A DNA stretch of 53,469 nt from Acinetobacter gandensis. Lineage in GTDB: Bacteria; Pseudomonadota; Gammaproteobacteria; Pseudomonadales; Moraxellaceae. The notes under the pieces are model-generated. The model ran no database searches, was not told the origin of the DNA, and worked only from the letters and a program-made list of their open reading frames with translations. The position numbers and the translations under genes were made by a program. The stretch covers positions 1 to 53,469 of the forward strand of contig NZ_LZDS01000007.1 of the NCBI RefSeq assembly GCF_001678755.1, in the 5' to 3' direction. Shown here piece by piece: positions 8,704 through 18,265 of the stretch; positions within the stretch are counted from its first letter, which is position 1, and each line of letters begins with the position of its first letter.

Positions 8704-9613
8704 GGCTTTGTTGCACAAAGATTTGAAATGCAAAGCGCCCCTAATTGAGCCAAATTTAAGGCGTAACTTGGGTAAGTGGTCGACCTAATTCCGTAAATCT
8801 GTTAAGAACTGCTACACGTGCATGGATCTCATTCACTTGGCTATCAAAACTCCTTGCACTGAGTTTATCTCCTAATAATTTGATGCAATGCATCTTAGTT
8901 TCAACCAAACTTCGCCGATGATAGCCTGACCATTTTTTCCATAGTGTCCTGCCTGAGAAGCACTGCTTCGCAAGATTAACTGTTCGAAGTAATTCATTTC
9001 GCTCTAGCGAGCTACTCTTTGTATCTTTTCATGGTTTCGCATTTTTTCTAGGTGGAATCACCGCATGCCCTTGCCGATCTGCAATGACCTGACGGCATTG
9101 CTTGGTGTCATAAGCTTCATCAGTATAAACAGAGTCAATCCGCTCATTTTGTGGAATCTGATTAAGTAAATCACCAAGCACCTGTGAATCACTGACATTA
9201 TTGGTTGTAAGCTGAACTGCTCGTATTTGTAGGGTTTTAGCATCTATACCAATATGCTTTTGTCTTCTACAAAGCGTGGTGTAATCTGGAGCTATCCAAT
9301 TTAATCCGCAAAGTTTAATCAGACTTTGCACAAAGCCAGTAACCATACGTAAAGACAGACGAAATAAGGATTTAATCATTAAGCAGCATTGGATGGCTGC
9401 GTCGGAGTAGGTTTGATTTCGCCCTTGTTTGCCTTTTGATGGCGCATACCATTGCGTAGCAGGATCAAACCAAATGGCAATATTTCCGCGACTCATAAGT
9501 GCTCGGTTATATGCGGGCCAATTGGTTGTGCGGTAGATTTTGTGTGCAGGCTTCTTCATTTGAAAATTATATCGCTGAAAAAGCCTTTACAGATAGGTTT
9601 GTGCAACAAAGCC
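8704..9613 (-). mobile_element. Decayed IS5-family (IS903-like) element, complete ends
   Basis: A 910-bp element bounded by ggctttgttgcacaaa terminal inverted repeats at both tips. One transposase gene reads on the minus strand. Its left tip matches the end at 1-120 and its right tip matches the start at 53220. The expected 9-bp flanking duplication is absent (tatattaaa versus gttttagct). The transposase is broken (see 8756-9559), so the copy cannot move by itself. The group is inferred from transposase motifs and from the 9-bp duplication around the related MITE at 49314. Confidence 0.88.
8756..9559 (-). pseudogene. IS5-family transposase, internal in-frame deletion plus nonsense codon
   Basis: The frame starts at the ATG at 9559 and runs 176 residues to a TGA at 9029-9031. 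Codons downstream continue in the same frame (KDTKSSSLERNELL ... ETKMHCIKLLGDKLSA ... GRPLTQVTP) to a TAA at 8756-8758. The stop is therefore a point change, probably a Trp TGG. Residues CRRQKHIGIDAKTLQIRA join two parts that in related transposases are separated by about 50 residues holding the first catalytic Asp (VDSTGLK-type motif). The join falls at a KHI/LHI-like sequence. The extent of the deletion is recalled from the family, not measured here. The C-terminal DDE Glu lies beyond the stop. Confidence 0.8.
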
Positions 9614-9652
9614 GTTTTAGCTGATAAATACAAACTTAGAATAAATCACTAT

Positions 9653-10921
9653 TTAAAGATCATTTTGCTCATGTTTTATGACTTTCCCCCACATCAATAT
9701 CGGTACTAGGCTGCACGCTGCCAAAGCTGTGATCAAATATAAATACGTGCTATACCCCAGCACATCTGCAAATACGCCACTCACACTATACAATCCACCA
9801 CTCACCGTCGCCATCAACGCAACTTGAAAAGTAAAATCTGTGCCTGCAACTGCTTTACGACTATATTGCATGACTAAGGTCAGCATCACGACCAAGAGCA
9901 TGGCTGAAACCATATCTTCAAAAGCATTAATGAAATAAATTATCCAAGCATCTACAAGTCGCTTTAATTCGTATTGCAAACCTAACCATGCATAAGCCAT
10001 TAGGCTGATGATTTTTAATATCGAAAAAGCAATCAAGGCATGTACACGCGAGAGATACTTCAAACTATAACCGGCTAAACCTGCCCCAACGAGTGCAGCA
10101 ATAGCACCCAACATCGTCACATAGATTCCAATTTGACTAAAACTCAAACCTAAATCCACCATTAACGGCTTGAGCAGCGGCCCAGCAAAACCATCTGCAA
10201 TTTTAAAAGTCAGCAGCACCAGCAGCCACATACGAAGTGTTTTGGTTTGGGTAAAATAAATCAGATACTGTTTTACAACTTGCCATAACGTTTGTTTGTT
10301 TACATGTGAATGCTGAGAGACGATCTGCTCTTTTTTAGGCTCTTGGTAAAACAGAATGGCTAAAGTATTTAAAAATACGATACCTGCTAAGCATAAAAAA
10401 GTTGTTTGCCAATGCAACCAATCCAGTGCCCAAAGTACCGCGCCACCACCGACAATAAAACCGAGACGCGATCCAACAACTTGAAATGTATTGCCCCAAT
10501 GCTGCTGATCAGATTTTAAAATATTCACTGCCAAACCGTCAGTTGCGATATCTTGCGTGGCACCCACCAAATTCAGGCTAAGCAGTACCATAAAAAACAT
10601 CAACAGATATACAGGCTCATCTAAATTGGCGATCGGTAAAAAAGATAAAACTATCAGGATGATGACACTTAAAAACTGGGTCGGAATAATCCAACTGCGA
10701 TAATGCCCATAGCGCTTTGAACCTTGTCGGTCTACCAATGGTGCCCAAAGTATTTTGATTGACCAAGGCAGCATCAATAAGCCAAAACCACCTATATGTG
10801 CCAGTGATACTCCCTGAGCTCTTAATATGACAGGCAAGGCATGTGTCATAAACCCAACTGGCAAACCTTGTGCCCAATACAAGGAAAATAATAGAACATA
10901 GAGTTGGCGGTTTGAAACCAT
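9653..10921 (-). CDS. MFS permease, AmpG-like
   Basis: A 422-residue inner-membrane transporter with about 12 predicted helices. The start (MVSNRQLYVLLFSLYWAQGLPVG) and the LWAPLVDRQGSKRYGHYRSWI loop resemble the AmpG muropeptide-permease branch of the major facilitator superfamily. AmpG imports anhydro-muropeptides for cell-wall recycling, and some branch members move other substrates, so the substrate is inferred. The ATG at 10921, behind a GGGACG stretch, is preferred over the longer frame from 10996, which would add a non-homologous hydrophobic leader. The gene ends 40 bp from the decayed IS. Confidence 0.75.
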   Translation of the reverse strand: MVSNRQLYVLLFSLYWAQGLPVGFMTHALPVILRAQGVSLAHIGGFGLLMLPWSIKILWAPLVDRQGSKRYGHYRSWIIPTQFLSVIILIVLSFLPIANLDEPVYLLMFFMVLLSLNLVGATQDIATDGLAVNILKSDQQHWGNTFQVVGSRLGFIVGGGAVLWALDWLHWQTTFLCLAGIVFLNTLAILFYQEPKKEQIVSQHSHVNKQTLWQVVKQYLIYFTQTKTLRMWLLVLLTFKIADGFAGPLLKPLMVDLGLSFSQIGIYVTMLGAIAALVGAGLAGYSLKYLSRVHALIAFSILKIISLMAYAWLGLQYELKRLVDAWIIYFINAFEDMVSAMLLVVMLTLVMQYSRKAVAGTDFTFQVALMATVSGGLYSVSGVFADVLGYSTYLYLITALAACSLVPILMWGKVIKHEQNDL

Positions 10922-11129
10922 AAACGTCCCTGTATCAAATAAGCAAAATATGCAGTGAGCAGCTAAAACTACAGCGATTATGCCAATGAACTCCAATTCA
11001 CGACAACATATGATACGAACAACCTTATTTGAGTTGATGATTCAACATTGCTCTGCACTTTTTATTAACGAATCATTTTAGAAAATTGTCAATTTAAGGT
11101 ATCGCTCTAACACTTTTACAGAATATAAA

Positions 11130-11768
11130 ATGAATAATAAAACACATACTGATTTTCCCGAACTACCACCTCTCGCTCCATCGCGTGGATCTATTTATAG
11201 TCGTGCCATTTTTAAGCGTCTATTTTTAGCACAAGGTTGGCGCTTTGTTGGTGAATTTCCTAATTTACCTAAAGCCGTAGCGATCATCTCACCACATACC
11301 TCTAATATTGATGCTTGGCACGGCTTTCTCGCTTTACTTGGCATTGGTTTGAAAATCACCATCTTTGGCAAAAATAGCTTGTTTGATACCCCACTCAAAC
11401 ATTTACTTAATTGGGTGGGAGTTATTCCAGTCAATCGTGAAAACCCTAAAGGTCTAACTAATGAAATTGCTAACATTATTCAAGCAAACAAACAAATTTG
11501 GATTGGTATGGCACCCGAAGGCACACGGAAAAAAGCCGATAAAATTCGCAGTGGCTTTTATTACATTGCCCATGCATCTCACATTCCAATTGTGATGTTT
11601 GCTTTTGATTATGCACAAAAGACCATCCGTTGCTTAGGCGTATTTCATACCACTGGTAATTTTGATACCGATCTGAATGACATACTCAACTTATATCAAG
11701 GACAGTTTTCTCCTCGCAATCCAGAGTGGTTGGCGCTACCGTTACAAAAGCACTGGAAAAAGCCCTAG
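11130..11768 (+). CDS. 1-acyl-glycerol-3-phosphate acyltransferase family protein (PlsC-like)
   Basis: 212 residues with the two hallmark acyltransferase motifs: HTSNID (His56 to Asp61, the HX4D catalytic block) and APEGTR (130-133, glycerophosphate binding). A hydrophobic stretch (GFLALLGIGLKITIF) and GVIPVNREN fit the family. It would acylate a lysophospholipid or related acceptor at the inner membrane. It is short compared with typical PlsC, so a specialised role is possible. It lies 61 bp upstream of the patatin-like lipoprotein, and both act on lipids. Confidence 0.8.
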   Translation: MNNKTHTDFPELPPLAPSRGSIYSRAIFKRLFLAQGWRFVGEFPNLPKAVAIISPHTSNIDAWHGFLALLGIGLKITIFGKNSLFDTPLKHLLNWVGVIPVNRENPKGLTNEIANIIQANKQIWIGMAPEGTRKKADKIRSGFYYIAHASHIPIVMFAFDYAQKTIRCLGVFHTTGNFDTDLNDILNLYQGQFSPRNPEWLALPLQKHWKKP

Positions 11769-11829
11769 TCAAAACCTTCATTTTTTGATGAGATGAGCAC
11801 TTTGTTTAATTAACAATCAGATTTCCAAA

Positions 11830-12753
11830 ATGAAACTCGCACATTATTTTCTTCCAGGCCTGTTGGTACTTGGTCTTGTCGGTTGTGATTCAGCAACTAA
11901 AAAACCAGCTACTCCAACTCCAACCCCAGTAAAAGCTCGTGAACCAGTTATTGCGATTGCACTTGGCGGTGGTGGTGCAAAAGGCTTTGCGCATATTGGC
12001 GTTTTAAAAGTCCTTGAATCACATGGCATTAAGCCAAAAATCGTGACCGGTACGAGCGCAGGAAGTTTTGTCGGCAGCCTCTATGCAAGTGGTAAAACCC
12101 CTTACCAAATGCAACAAATCGCACTGAACTTTAAAGAATCTGATATTCGTGATCTAACTTTAAATAGCCAAGGCATTATACAGGGGCAAAAATTACAAGA
12201 CTTTGTGAATAGAAATATTGGCAATAAACCGATTGAACAATTCCCGCGTCGTTTTGCGGCTGTCGCGACACGTTTAGACAACGGTAAGAAAACCGAATTC
12301 ATTCGAGGGAATGCAGGACAGGCTGTACGTGCCTCGTGCAGTATTCCTAACGTATTTGTTCCAGCCACCATTGCAGGTGTCAAATATGTTGATGGTGGTT
12401 TAGTGAGTCCAATTCCTGTAAAAACTGCGCGCGATATGGGTGCAGATATTGTGATTGCCGTTGATATCTCAGCCCGACCTGATGGGACAAAAGCTGTAAG
12501 TATGTTCGGTCTACTTGACCAAACCATCAATATTATGGGGCAGCAAAGTATTAATGAAGAATTGAAAAATGCCAATATCGTGATACAGCCGAAAGTCGGT
12601 CATATTGGTACACTCGATTTGAAATCCAGCAATGCCACCATTTTAGAAGGTGAAAAAGCTGCACAACTAAAAATTGTCAGCATTGAAAAAGCAATCAGCA
12701 ACTTTAAACAATCTCCTGCTGCATTTAAACCGGCGCCAAGAGCCAAAATTTAA
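11830..12753 (+). CDS. Patatin-like phospholipase lipoprotein (RssA-like)
   Basis: 307 residues. A lipoprotein signal peptide ends at LVGC (Cys19), followed by a Pro/Thr-rich linker. The catalytic domain shows the oxyanion glycine cluster GGGGAKGF (46-53), the nucleophile elbow GTSAG (Ser76) and the dyad Asp188 in DGGL. This is the Ser-Asp dyad of patatin-type lipid acyl hydrolases. It should be membrane-anchored and hydrolyse acyl esters of phospholipids; the natural substrate is unknown. Confidence 0.88.
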   Translation: MKLAHYFLPGLLVLGLVGCDSATKKPATPTPTPVKAREPVIAIALGGGGAKGFAHIGVLKVLESHGIKPKIVTGTSAGSFVGSLYASGKTPYQMQQIALNFKESDIRDLTLNSQGIIQGQKLQDFVNRNIGNKPIEQFPRRFAAVATRLDNGKKTEFIRGNAGQAVRASCSIPNVFVPATIAGVKYVDGGLVSPIPVKTARDMGADIVIAVDISARPDGTKAVSMFGLLDQTINIMGQQSINEELKNANIVIQPKVGHIGTLDLKSSNATILEGEKAAQLKIVSIEKAISNFKQSPAAFKPAPRAKI

Positions 12754-12850
12754 TTCAGCGATTTTTTTAATATTCATTAGCTTATACATCTGCTACATTG
12801 ATATAGATGCTGGTTCATCTATATCAATTACCCAATATAAGAGTAGATGT

Positions 12851-13327
12851 ATGGAATTTATTATAGAACCTTGGCACTGGTTCGTTCTGGGTGTTGCATT
12901 AATCCTGTTCGAATTGATTTTGCCTTCTTTTGCCGCACTCTGGTTTGGTGTATCGGCCATTTTGGTCGGCATTTTATATTGGATTTTTCCTTCAATGGAC
13001 TTTAATGTCCAAATCATTATTTGGATCGTACTTTCCATCCTATGCACTTTTTCGTGGTTTAAATTTATTAAGCCCTTATCTACCGATAAAACCAAAGCTG
13101 GACTTTCTCGTGAAGCCACTATTGGACAAGTCGGCATGGTCATCCAAACCCAGCTAAATCATGGTTCAGTTAAAGTTCGTTTTCCTATGCCTGTACTTGG
13201 CTCTGATGAATGGCACTGTCGAACTCAAGATCAGCTCGAAGTGGGCGATCGCGTTCGAGTCATCGACATCTTAGGCAACGATTTAGTGGTTCAGCGCCAT
13301 AGCAGTAGCCAAAATGACAATCTATAA
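12851..13327 (+). CDS. NfeD-like membrane protein
   Basis: 158 residues: N-terminal helices (WHWFVLGVALILFELILP, FGVSAILVGILYWIF, and a third) followed by a soluble OB-fold-like domain (GQVGMVIQTQLNHGSVKVRF ... GDRVRVIDILGNDLVVQ), the short NfeD architecture. NfeD proteins are usually encoded next to an SPFH protein and are thought to assist it at the inner membrane, as here (17-bp gap). The ATG at 12851 is used; the longer frame from 12674 overlaps the phospholipase gene and has no family sequence. Confidence 0.85.
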   Translation: MEFIIEPWHWFVLGVALILFELILPSFAALWFGVSAILVGILYWIFPSMDFNVQIIIWIVLSILCTFSWFKFIKPLSTDKTKAGLSREATIGQVGMVIQTQLNHGSVKVRFPMPVLGSDEWHCRTQDQLEVGDRVRVIDILGNDLVVQRHSSSQNDNL

Positions 13328-13343
13328 ATAAGAGAGAAATGAA

Positions 13344-14198
13344 ATGTCAGGTGTTTCAATTGTTTTTTTAGCCTTCCTTGTTTTTGTGGCCGTCACCATC
13401 TTTAAAGGTGTTCGCATTGTGCCTCAGGGTTTTAAATGGATTGTGCAGCGCTTAGGTAAATACCATACTACCCTCAACCCAGGCCTAAACTTTGTCATTC
13501 CTTATATTGATGAAGTGGCTTATAAAGTGACCACCAAAGATATCGTGTTAGATATTCCATCTCAGGAAGTGATTTCACGTGACAATGCCGTACTATTAAT
13601 GAATGCAGTAGCGTATATCAATCTCACTACGCCTGAAAAAGCGGTGTATGGTATTGAAAACTATACGTGGGCCATTCAAAACTTAGTACAAACCTCTCTA
13701 CGTTCAATCGTAGGTGAAATGGACTTAGATGATGCGCTGTCATCGCGTGATCATATTAAAGCCAAACTCAAAGCTGCAATTTCAGATGATATTTCGGATT
13801 GGGGTATTACCCTTAAAACTGTCGAAATTCAAGATATTAAGCCATCTCACACCATGCAAGCAGCCATGGAAGAGCAAGCTGCAGCTGAGCGTCAACGCCG
13901 TGCAACAGTGACTAAAGCTGATGGTGAAAAGCAAGCAGCTATTTTAGAAGCTGATGGTCGTTTAGAAGCGTCTCGTCGTGATGCTGAAGCACAAGTGGTT
14001 TTAGCTGAATCTTCACAACGCGCGATTGAAATGGTGAGCTCAGCCGTCGGTGATCAAGAAATTCCTGTGGCATACCTGTTGGGTGAGCAATATGTCAAAG
14101 CCATGCAGGATATGGCGAAATCCAATAATGCGAAAACTGTGGTTCTACCAGCCGATATTCTTAATACCATTCGTGGTGTGATGGGCCGTAACCAATAA
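13344..14198 (+). CDS. SPFH/band-7 (stomatin-like, paraslipin/QmcA) protein
   Basis: 284 residues: an N-terminal helix (VSIVFLAFLVFVAVTIF), then the SPFH domain with GLNFVIPYIDEVAYKV and SQEVISRDNAVLLMNAVAYI. A long Ala/Glu/Arg-rich coiled coil follows (EEQAAAERQRRATVTKADGE) with a C-terminal oligomerisation segment. These proteins form ring-like membrane scaffolds in ordered lipid domains. It has a Shine-Dalgarno-like AGAGAGAAATG start context and forms a two-gene unit with the NfeD gene. QmcA is the closest named relative I recognise. Confidence 0.88.
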   Translation: MSGVSIVFLAFLVFVAVTIFKGVRIVPQGFKWIVQRLGKYHTTLNPGLNFVIPYIDEVAYKVTTKDIVLDIPSQEVISRDNAVLLMNAVAYINLTTPEKAVYGIENYTWAIQNLVQTSLRSIVGEMDLDDALSSRDHIKAKLKAAISDDISDWGITLKTVEIQDIKPSHTMQAAMEEQAAAERQRRATVTKADGEKQAAILEADGRLEASRRDAEAQVVLAESSQRAIEMVSSAVGDQEIPVAYLLGEQYVKAMQDMAKSNNAKTVVLPADILNTIRGVMGRNQ

Positions 14199-14220
14199 TT
14201 TTTTGATTTCACAAGCTTCA

Positions 14221-14249
14221 AATGGGCAGCTAGAGACTGCCCATTTTTT
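14221..14249 (+). terminator. Terminator after SPFH gene
   Basis: A perfect 9-bp stem AATGGGCAG/CTGCCCATT with a 7-nt loop and a following T-run, 22 bp past the stop codon. Confidence 0.88.
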
Positions 14250-14415
14250 GTGGTCACTGCGAAAATTGAAGCAAAAACAGTAAATTTATGTTTAAATTTC
14301 CCGTTATTTTTTGACGTATCAGGATCTTAAGCCTCTATTTACCAACATAATCAAGTAAATTCCGCTTAAATCCTCCGTTTTAAAAGCACTTGTCCAACGC
14401 CAAAACGGATATCGT

Positions 14416-15906
14416 ATGAGCTCCCTAAATCCCACCCTAATTACTTTCCTCTTTTATATTGTCGCCATGGTCGTGATTGGTTTACTCGCATATCGTGCAA
14501 CGAGTAACTTTTCTGACTACATTTTGGGTGGCAGACGCTTAGGTAGCTTTGTTACAGCGCTATCTGCCGGTGCATCCGATATGAGTGGCTGGCTACTTAT
14601 GGGTCTACCCGGAGCAATCTACCTTTCAGGACTTTCTGAAATGTGGATTGCCATTGGCTTAATCATTGGTGCTTGGCTCAACTGGTTACTGGTTGCAGGC
14701 CGTCTTCGCGTACATACTGAAGTACAAAATAATGCGTTAACACTCCCCGACTATTTTTCTAATCGCTTTAATGATCAGAAAAAAATTCTGCGTATTGTTT
14801 CTGCCGTGATCATTTTGATTTTCTTTGCCATTTATTGTGCTTCAGGCATGGTTGCAGGTGCACGCTTATTCGAAAGTATGTTCGGCATGTCGTATAGCAC
14901 TGCCCTATGGATCAGCGCAATTGCTACTGTAAGTTATGTCTTTATTGGTGGTTTCCTTGCTGTAAGCTGGACTGACACCATTCAAGCGGGCTTTATGATT
15001 TTCGCCTTATTACTCACCCCTATTGTGGTGATGTTATCGTTCTCAGACTTAACACAATTCACCATGGCACTTGAAACAGCACGCCCTCAAGCCATGGATG
15101 TTATTGGTGATCTGAGCTTTGTCGCGATCATGTCACTTTTAGCATGGGGTTTGGGCTACTTTGGTCAACCACATATTCTGGTACGCTTCATGGCAGCCGA
15201 TTCAGTTAAATCTATTCCAAATGCGCGCCGCATTGGTATGACTTGGATGACACTGTGCTTAGGTGGTGCTGTAGCTGCTGGTTTCTTTGGTATTGCTTAC
15301 TTCCAACAACATCCAGAACTTGCGGGTGTGGTAAGTGCCAACCCTGAAACGGTGTTTATGGAATTAACTAAAATTCTATTTAACCCTTGGGTTGCAGGTA
15401 TTGTACTTGCAGCAATCTTAGCTGCCATTATGAGTACACTGAGCTGCCAGTTGCTCGTCTGTTCAAGTACGCTCACTGAAGACTTCTATAAATCGTTCCT
15501 TCGTAAATCAGCATCGCAAACAGAGTTGGTTTGGGTTGGCCGTATTATGGTGCTATTGATTTCAATTCTTGCCATCTACATGGCTGGTAATCCTGATTCA
15601 AAAGTTTTAGGTCTTGTTGCTTATGCATGGGCAGGATTTGGTGCCGCATTTGGTCCACTCATTATTTTGTCATTGTTTTGGAAACGTATGACGTTGAATG
15701 GTGCTTTAGCAGGTATGGTTGTCGGTGCTGTGATGGTGATTTTATGGAAAAACGTTTGGGGCGATACAGGCGTTTATGAAATCATTCCTGGCTTCATCTG
15801 CTCACTCATTGCAATTGTCGTTGTTAGCTTGATGGGTAAAGCACCTTCTAACGAAATTACAGATAAATTCGAAGAAGCAGACCGCATCTATAAAGAAAGC
15901 ATTTAA
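14416..15906 (+). CDS. putP: Sodium/proline symporter PutP
   Basis: A 496-residue solute:sodium symporter family protein with about 13 helices. Family signatures are visible: the N-terminal FSDYILGGRRLGSFVTALSAGASDMSGW region typical of PutP, GFGAAFGPLIILSLFWKRMT, and AAILAAIMSTLSCQLLVCSS near helix 8, where sodium binds. It imports proline with sodium, as nutrient or osmoprotectant. No putA lies nearby. It is monocistronic with its own terminator. Confidence 0.92.
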   Translation: MSSLNPTLITFLFYIVAMVVIGLLAYRATSNFSDYILGGRRLGSFVTALSAGASDMSGWLLMGLPGAIYLSGLSEMWIAIGLIIGAWLNWLLVAGRLRVHTEVQNNALTLPDYFSNRFNDQKKILRIVSAVIILIFFAIYCASGMVAGARLFESMFGMSYSTALWISAIATVSYVFIGGFLAVSWTDTIQAGFMIFALLLTPIVVMLSFSDLTQFTMALETARPQAMDVIGDLSFVAIMSLLAWGLGYFGQPHILVRFMAADSVKSIPNARRIGMTWMTLCLGGAVAAGFFGIAYFQQHPELAGVVSANPETVFMELTKILFNPWVAGIVLAAILAAIMSTLSCQLLVCSSTLTEDFYKSFLRKSASQTELVWVGRIMVLLISILAIYMAGNPDSKVLGLVAYAWAGFGAAFGPLIILSLFWKRMTLNGALAGMVVGAVMVILWKNVWGDTGVYEIIPGFICSLIAIVVVSLMGKAPSNEITDKFEEADRIYKESI

Positions 15907-15923
15907 TCGGTTTTATATCGATC

Positions 15924-15950
15924 AAAAAGGACGCTCAGCGTCCTTTTTTT
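15924..15950 (+). terminator. Terminator after putP
   Basis: An 11-bp stem AAAAAGGACGC/GCGTCCTTTTT with a TCA loop, ending in a T-run. Confidence 0.9.
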
Positions 15951-15973
15951 AAATCAGAAATTTTTATTTTACT

Positions 15974-16009
15974 GAAAAAAAGCCCATAACATCATGCAAT
16001 GTTATGGGC
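15974..16009 (-). terminator. Terminator after ispA
   Basis: A perfect 11-bp stem GCCCATAACAT/ATGTTATGGGC with a 6-nt loop. On the minus strand it is followed by seven T, just past the ispA stop. Confidence 0.88.
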
Positions 16010-16026
16010 AGTTCATCGTGCTTAAT

Positions 16027-16941
16027 TTAGCTTTTTCGATTTAGTAAAAACTGCGTAATCTTCAGCAATTCTGTAGCATCATCACCAAAGTATGCTAAGG
16101 CATTAACAGCTTGATTATGTAATGTCTCAGCGTATTCTTTTGCTTGTTCTAAACCCAACAATGCAGGATAAGTCGATTTATCAACTTGTTGGTCTTTACC
16201 TGCTGTTTTTCCAAGCACTTCTGTATCTGCAATAATATCTAAAATGTCATCTTGAACTTGGAACGCTAAACCAATAGCAAGTCCAAACTCACGTAGTTTT
16301 GGAATGGCTTGATCTGTTCCATTAAAAATCGTCACTGCTGCCATCATAATTGCAGCAGAAATAAGTGCGCCAGTTTTATTACGATGAATATTTTCCAGTT
16401 GTTCTTGATTTACGTGCTTACCTTCGGCTTGTAAATCCAGCACTTGTCCATTGACCATTTTAGAAGTCGCAGTCGCTAAAATCTGCATTTGCTTTAATAC
16501 AATTGGAGCGTCTACAGCAGCACCCTGATCAAATAAACGACTACCCAAAACTTCAAATGCCATCGATTGTAAAATATCACCTGCCAATAACGCAGTATCT
16601 TCACCGAATGCCACATGACATGTCGGTTGACCACGACGTAATAAATCATTGTCCATGCATGGCAAATCATCATGTGCCAATGAATAACAATGAATAAACT
16701 CAATTGCCACCGCTGCTCGGCGAACTGCCGCAGCATTTTGATTCGGATTTAATGCAGCTGTTGCATAGCAAAGTGCCGGACGAACACGTTTTCCACCCAA
16801 CATCACAGCATGATACACCGCACCTTTTAACGGTTCTGGAATAGCAAAAGCATCCAGTGCTGTTAGTAAGTCCTGTTGAATACGCTCTTGCGCTTCAGTC
16901 AGGGCATAAGTAGAAACATCTGTTAATGAGGACACATTCAC
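16027..16941 (-). CDS. ispA: Farnesyl diphosphate synthase / short-chain polyprenyl synthase
   Basis: A 304-residue all-helical prenyltransferase that condenses IPP with allylic diphosphates to give FPP for quinones and undecaprenyl lipid. The first Asp-rich motif is DDLPCMDND (D91-D99) and the second is DDILD (D231-D235). GGKRVRPALCYA carries the IPP-binding residues. The two extra residues in the first motif are the bacterial FPP-synthase type. The start is GTG at 16941, and a second GTG at 16935 with GAGG nearby cannot be excluded. Confidence 0.93.
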   Translation of the reverse strand: MNVSSLTDVSTYALTEAQERIQQDLLTALDAFAIPEPLKGAVYHAVMLGGKRVRPALCYATAALNPNQNAAAVRRAAVAIEFIHCYSLAHDDLPCMDNDLLRRGQPTCHVAFGEDTALLAGDILQSMAFEVLGSRLFDQGAAVDAPIVLKQMQILATATSKMVNGQVLDLQAEGKHVNQEQLENIHRNKTGALISAAIMMAAVTIFNGTDQAIPKLREFGLAIGLAFQVQDDILDIIADTEVLGKTAGKDQQVDKSTYPALLGLEQAKEYAETLHNQAVNALAYFGDDATELLKITQFLLNRKS

Positions 16942-17127
16942 CTCGAATATTTAAATCAACTAAAATCTAGTATGTTTAGCAAACCCGTTGCTAAACCTAT
17001 GGTCATTTTGACTTGTTGCATGATACTGCTTTCTGTACGTATTCTCTATGCTCATTGTCAAATCTGCTTATTAATCATTCACTGGTCTATTTATCTCTTC
17101 ACATTCGATAATTTTTAAAAAGCACCA

Positions 17128-18063
17128 TTAACATTCGAATAAATTAATACCGTCACCGTCGCTATAACAAGTACAATTTTTAGAGCTATATTTTGCTTGA
17201 TATAAAGCTTGATCTGCTTTGGCCAAAGTCTCAGCTAAGACCCCATCTTGATATTGATGTGCAACGCCGCATGAAATCGAAAGTTTCAGAACCTTATCAG
17301 CATAGTTTGCAGACATAGCTGAGACTTGATGACAACATTGCTGTGCTATATGACATGCATCTTTTAATTGCATATCTGGCAACGCAATTACAAATTCTTC
17401 ACCACCAATTCGAAATACGTAAGCATCCTCCATGCTTTCAATCACACGCATTAAAATTTGAGCAGATTTCACTAAAATTTCATCGCCAAAATCATGTCCA
17501 TAAATATCATTAATCTGCTTAAAGTTATCTAAATCACACATAATCAAACTCATTTCAGATAAGTCTTGGCGTGCAAGTTTGAGTTGCCATTCTTCTATCT
17601 GCAAATCAAAACCACGACGATTCAGCACTTGTGTCAAATGATCGATATAGACTTGCTGCTTCAACAATTGATTGTGTTGCATTAATTTCTGTTCAGATTG
17701 TTTTAAATTAGTGATATCTGCACAACACAGCATGACATGCTTTAACTGACCATCATGCAAATAATGCGGTTTTAAAGTCAGCCAATAGTGTCGTTCACTT
17801 TCCGAATAAATAAACGGTTCAATATGCTCCATCTCTAAGCAACGCAAACTAAATTCAGATTGATTCGGCTGTACACTCAACATTATTTCGAGTTTATTGG
17901 AGATGAGTTGACTTAAGTCTGTTCGAAAACTACGTTGAAAAAGTTGATTCGCACACAATAAGTCAGCAGTTGCGGAAAAAAGCGCAGCAGGCATTGGCAG
18001 TGCATCAAGGACTGCTAAATGTTCTACTGAAAGTTCCTGTTTTATTAAGTCATTTTTAAGCAT
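17128..18063 (-). CDS. PAS-GGDEF diguanylate cyclase
   Basis: 311 residues. An N-terminal PAS-like sensor domain (about 12-120; ALPMPAALFSATADLLCANQ, then LTLKPHYLHDGQLKHVMLCC) is followed by a short coiled linker and a GGDEF domain (about 138-305). The active-site loop is GGEEF (220-224), an accepted active variant, with upstream metal-binding CDLDNFKQIND. I see no transmembrane segment, so it is probably cytosolic. No canonical RxxD inhibitory site stands in the expected register before GGEEF. It likely makes cyclic di-GMP in response to an unknown signal. Confidence 0.88.
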   Translation of the reverse strand: MLKNDLIKQELSVEHLAVLDALPMPAALFSATADLLCANQLFQRSFRTDLSQLISNKLEIMLSVQPNQSEFSLRCLEMEHIEPFIYSESERHYWLTLKPHYLHDGQLKHVMLCCADITNLKQSEQKLMQHNQLLKQQVYIDHLTQVLNRRGFDLQIEEWQLKLARQDLSEMSLIMCDLDNFKQINDIYGHDFGDEILVKSAQILMRVIESMEDAYVFRIGGEEFVIALPDMQLKDACHIAQQCCHQVSAMSANYADKVLKLSISCGVAHQYQDGVLAETLAKADQALYQAKYSSKNCTCYSDGDGINLFEC

Positions 18064-18217
18064 GTTCGAGCCAGTTTTTTCAGGGTATAGCTATGCGGAA
18101 TGCTATCAAATGAAATGTGATAAATATCACTCTATTCTTCTAATATTAAATGCAGTACATATTATATTTAAATATATACTAAATAATGCTTTATATATTC
18201 ATTAAAAGAATAAAGGC

Positions 18218-18247
18218 AAAAAAAAGCCCCTGCTGAGCAGAGGCTTA
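18218..18247 (-). terminator. Terminator after PrpF-family gene
   Basis: A hairpin AAGCC-x-CTGCT / AGCAG-x-GGCTT with one internal mismatch. Eight T follow it on the minus strand, 19 bp past the stop codon. Confidence 0.82.
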
Positions 18248-18265
18248 ATAAAATTTTTATGTAAA

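Noticed and set aside
12674..12850. N-terminal extension of the NfeD-like protein
   Set aside because: It overlaps the phospholipase gene and the residues are not NfeD-like; the ATG at 12851 fits the family.
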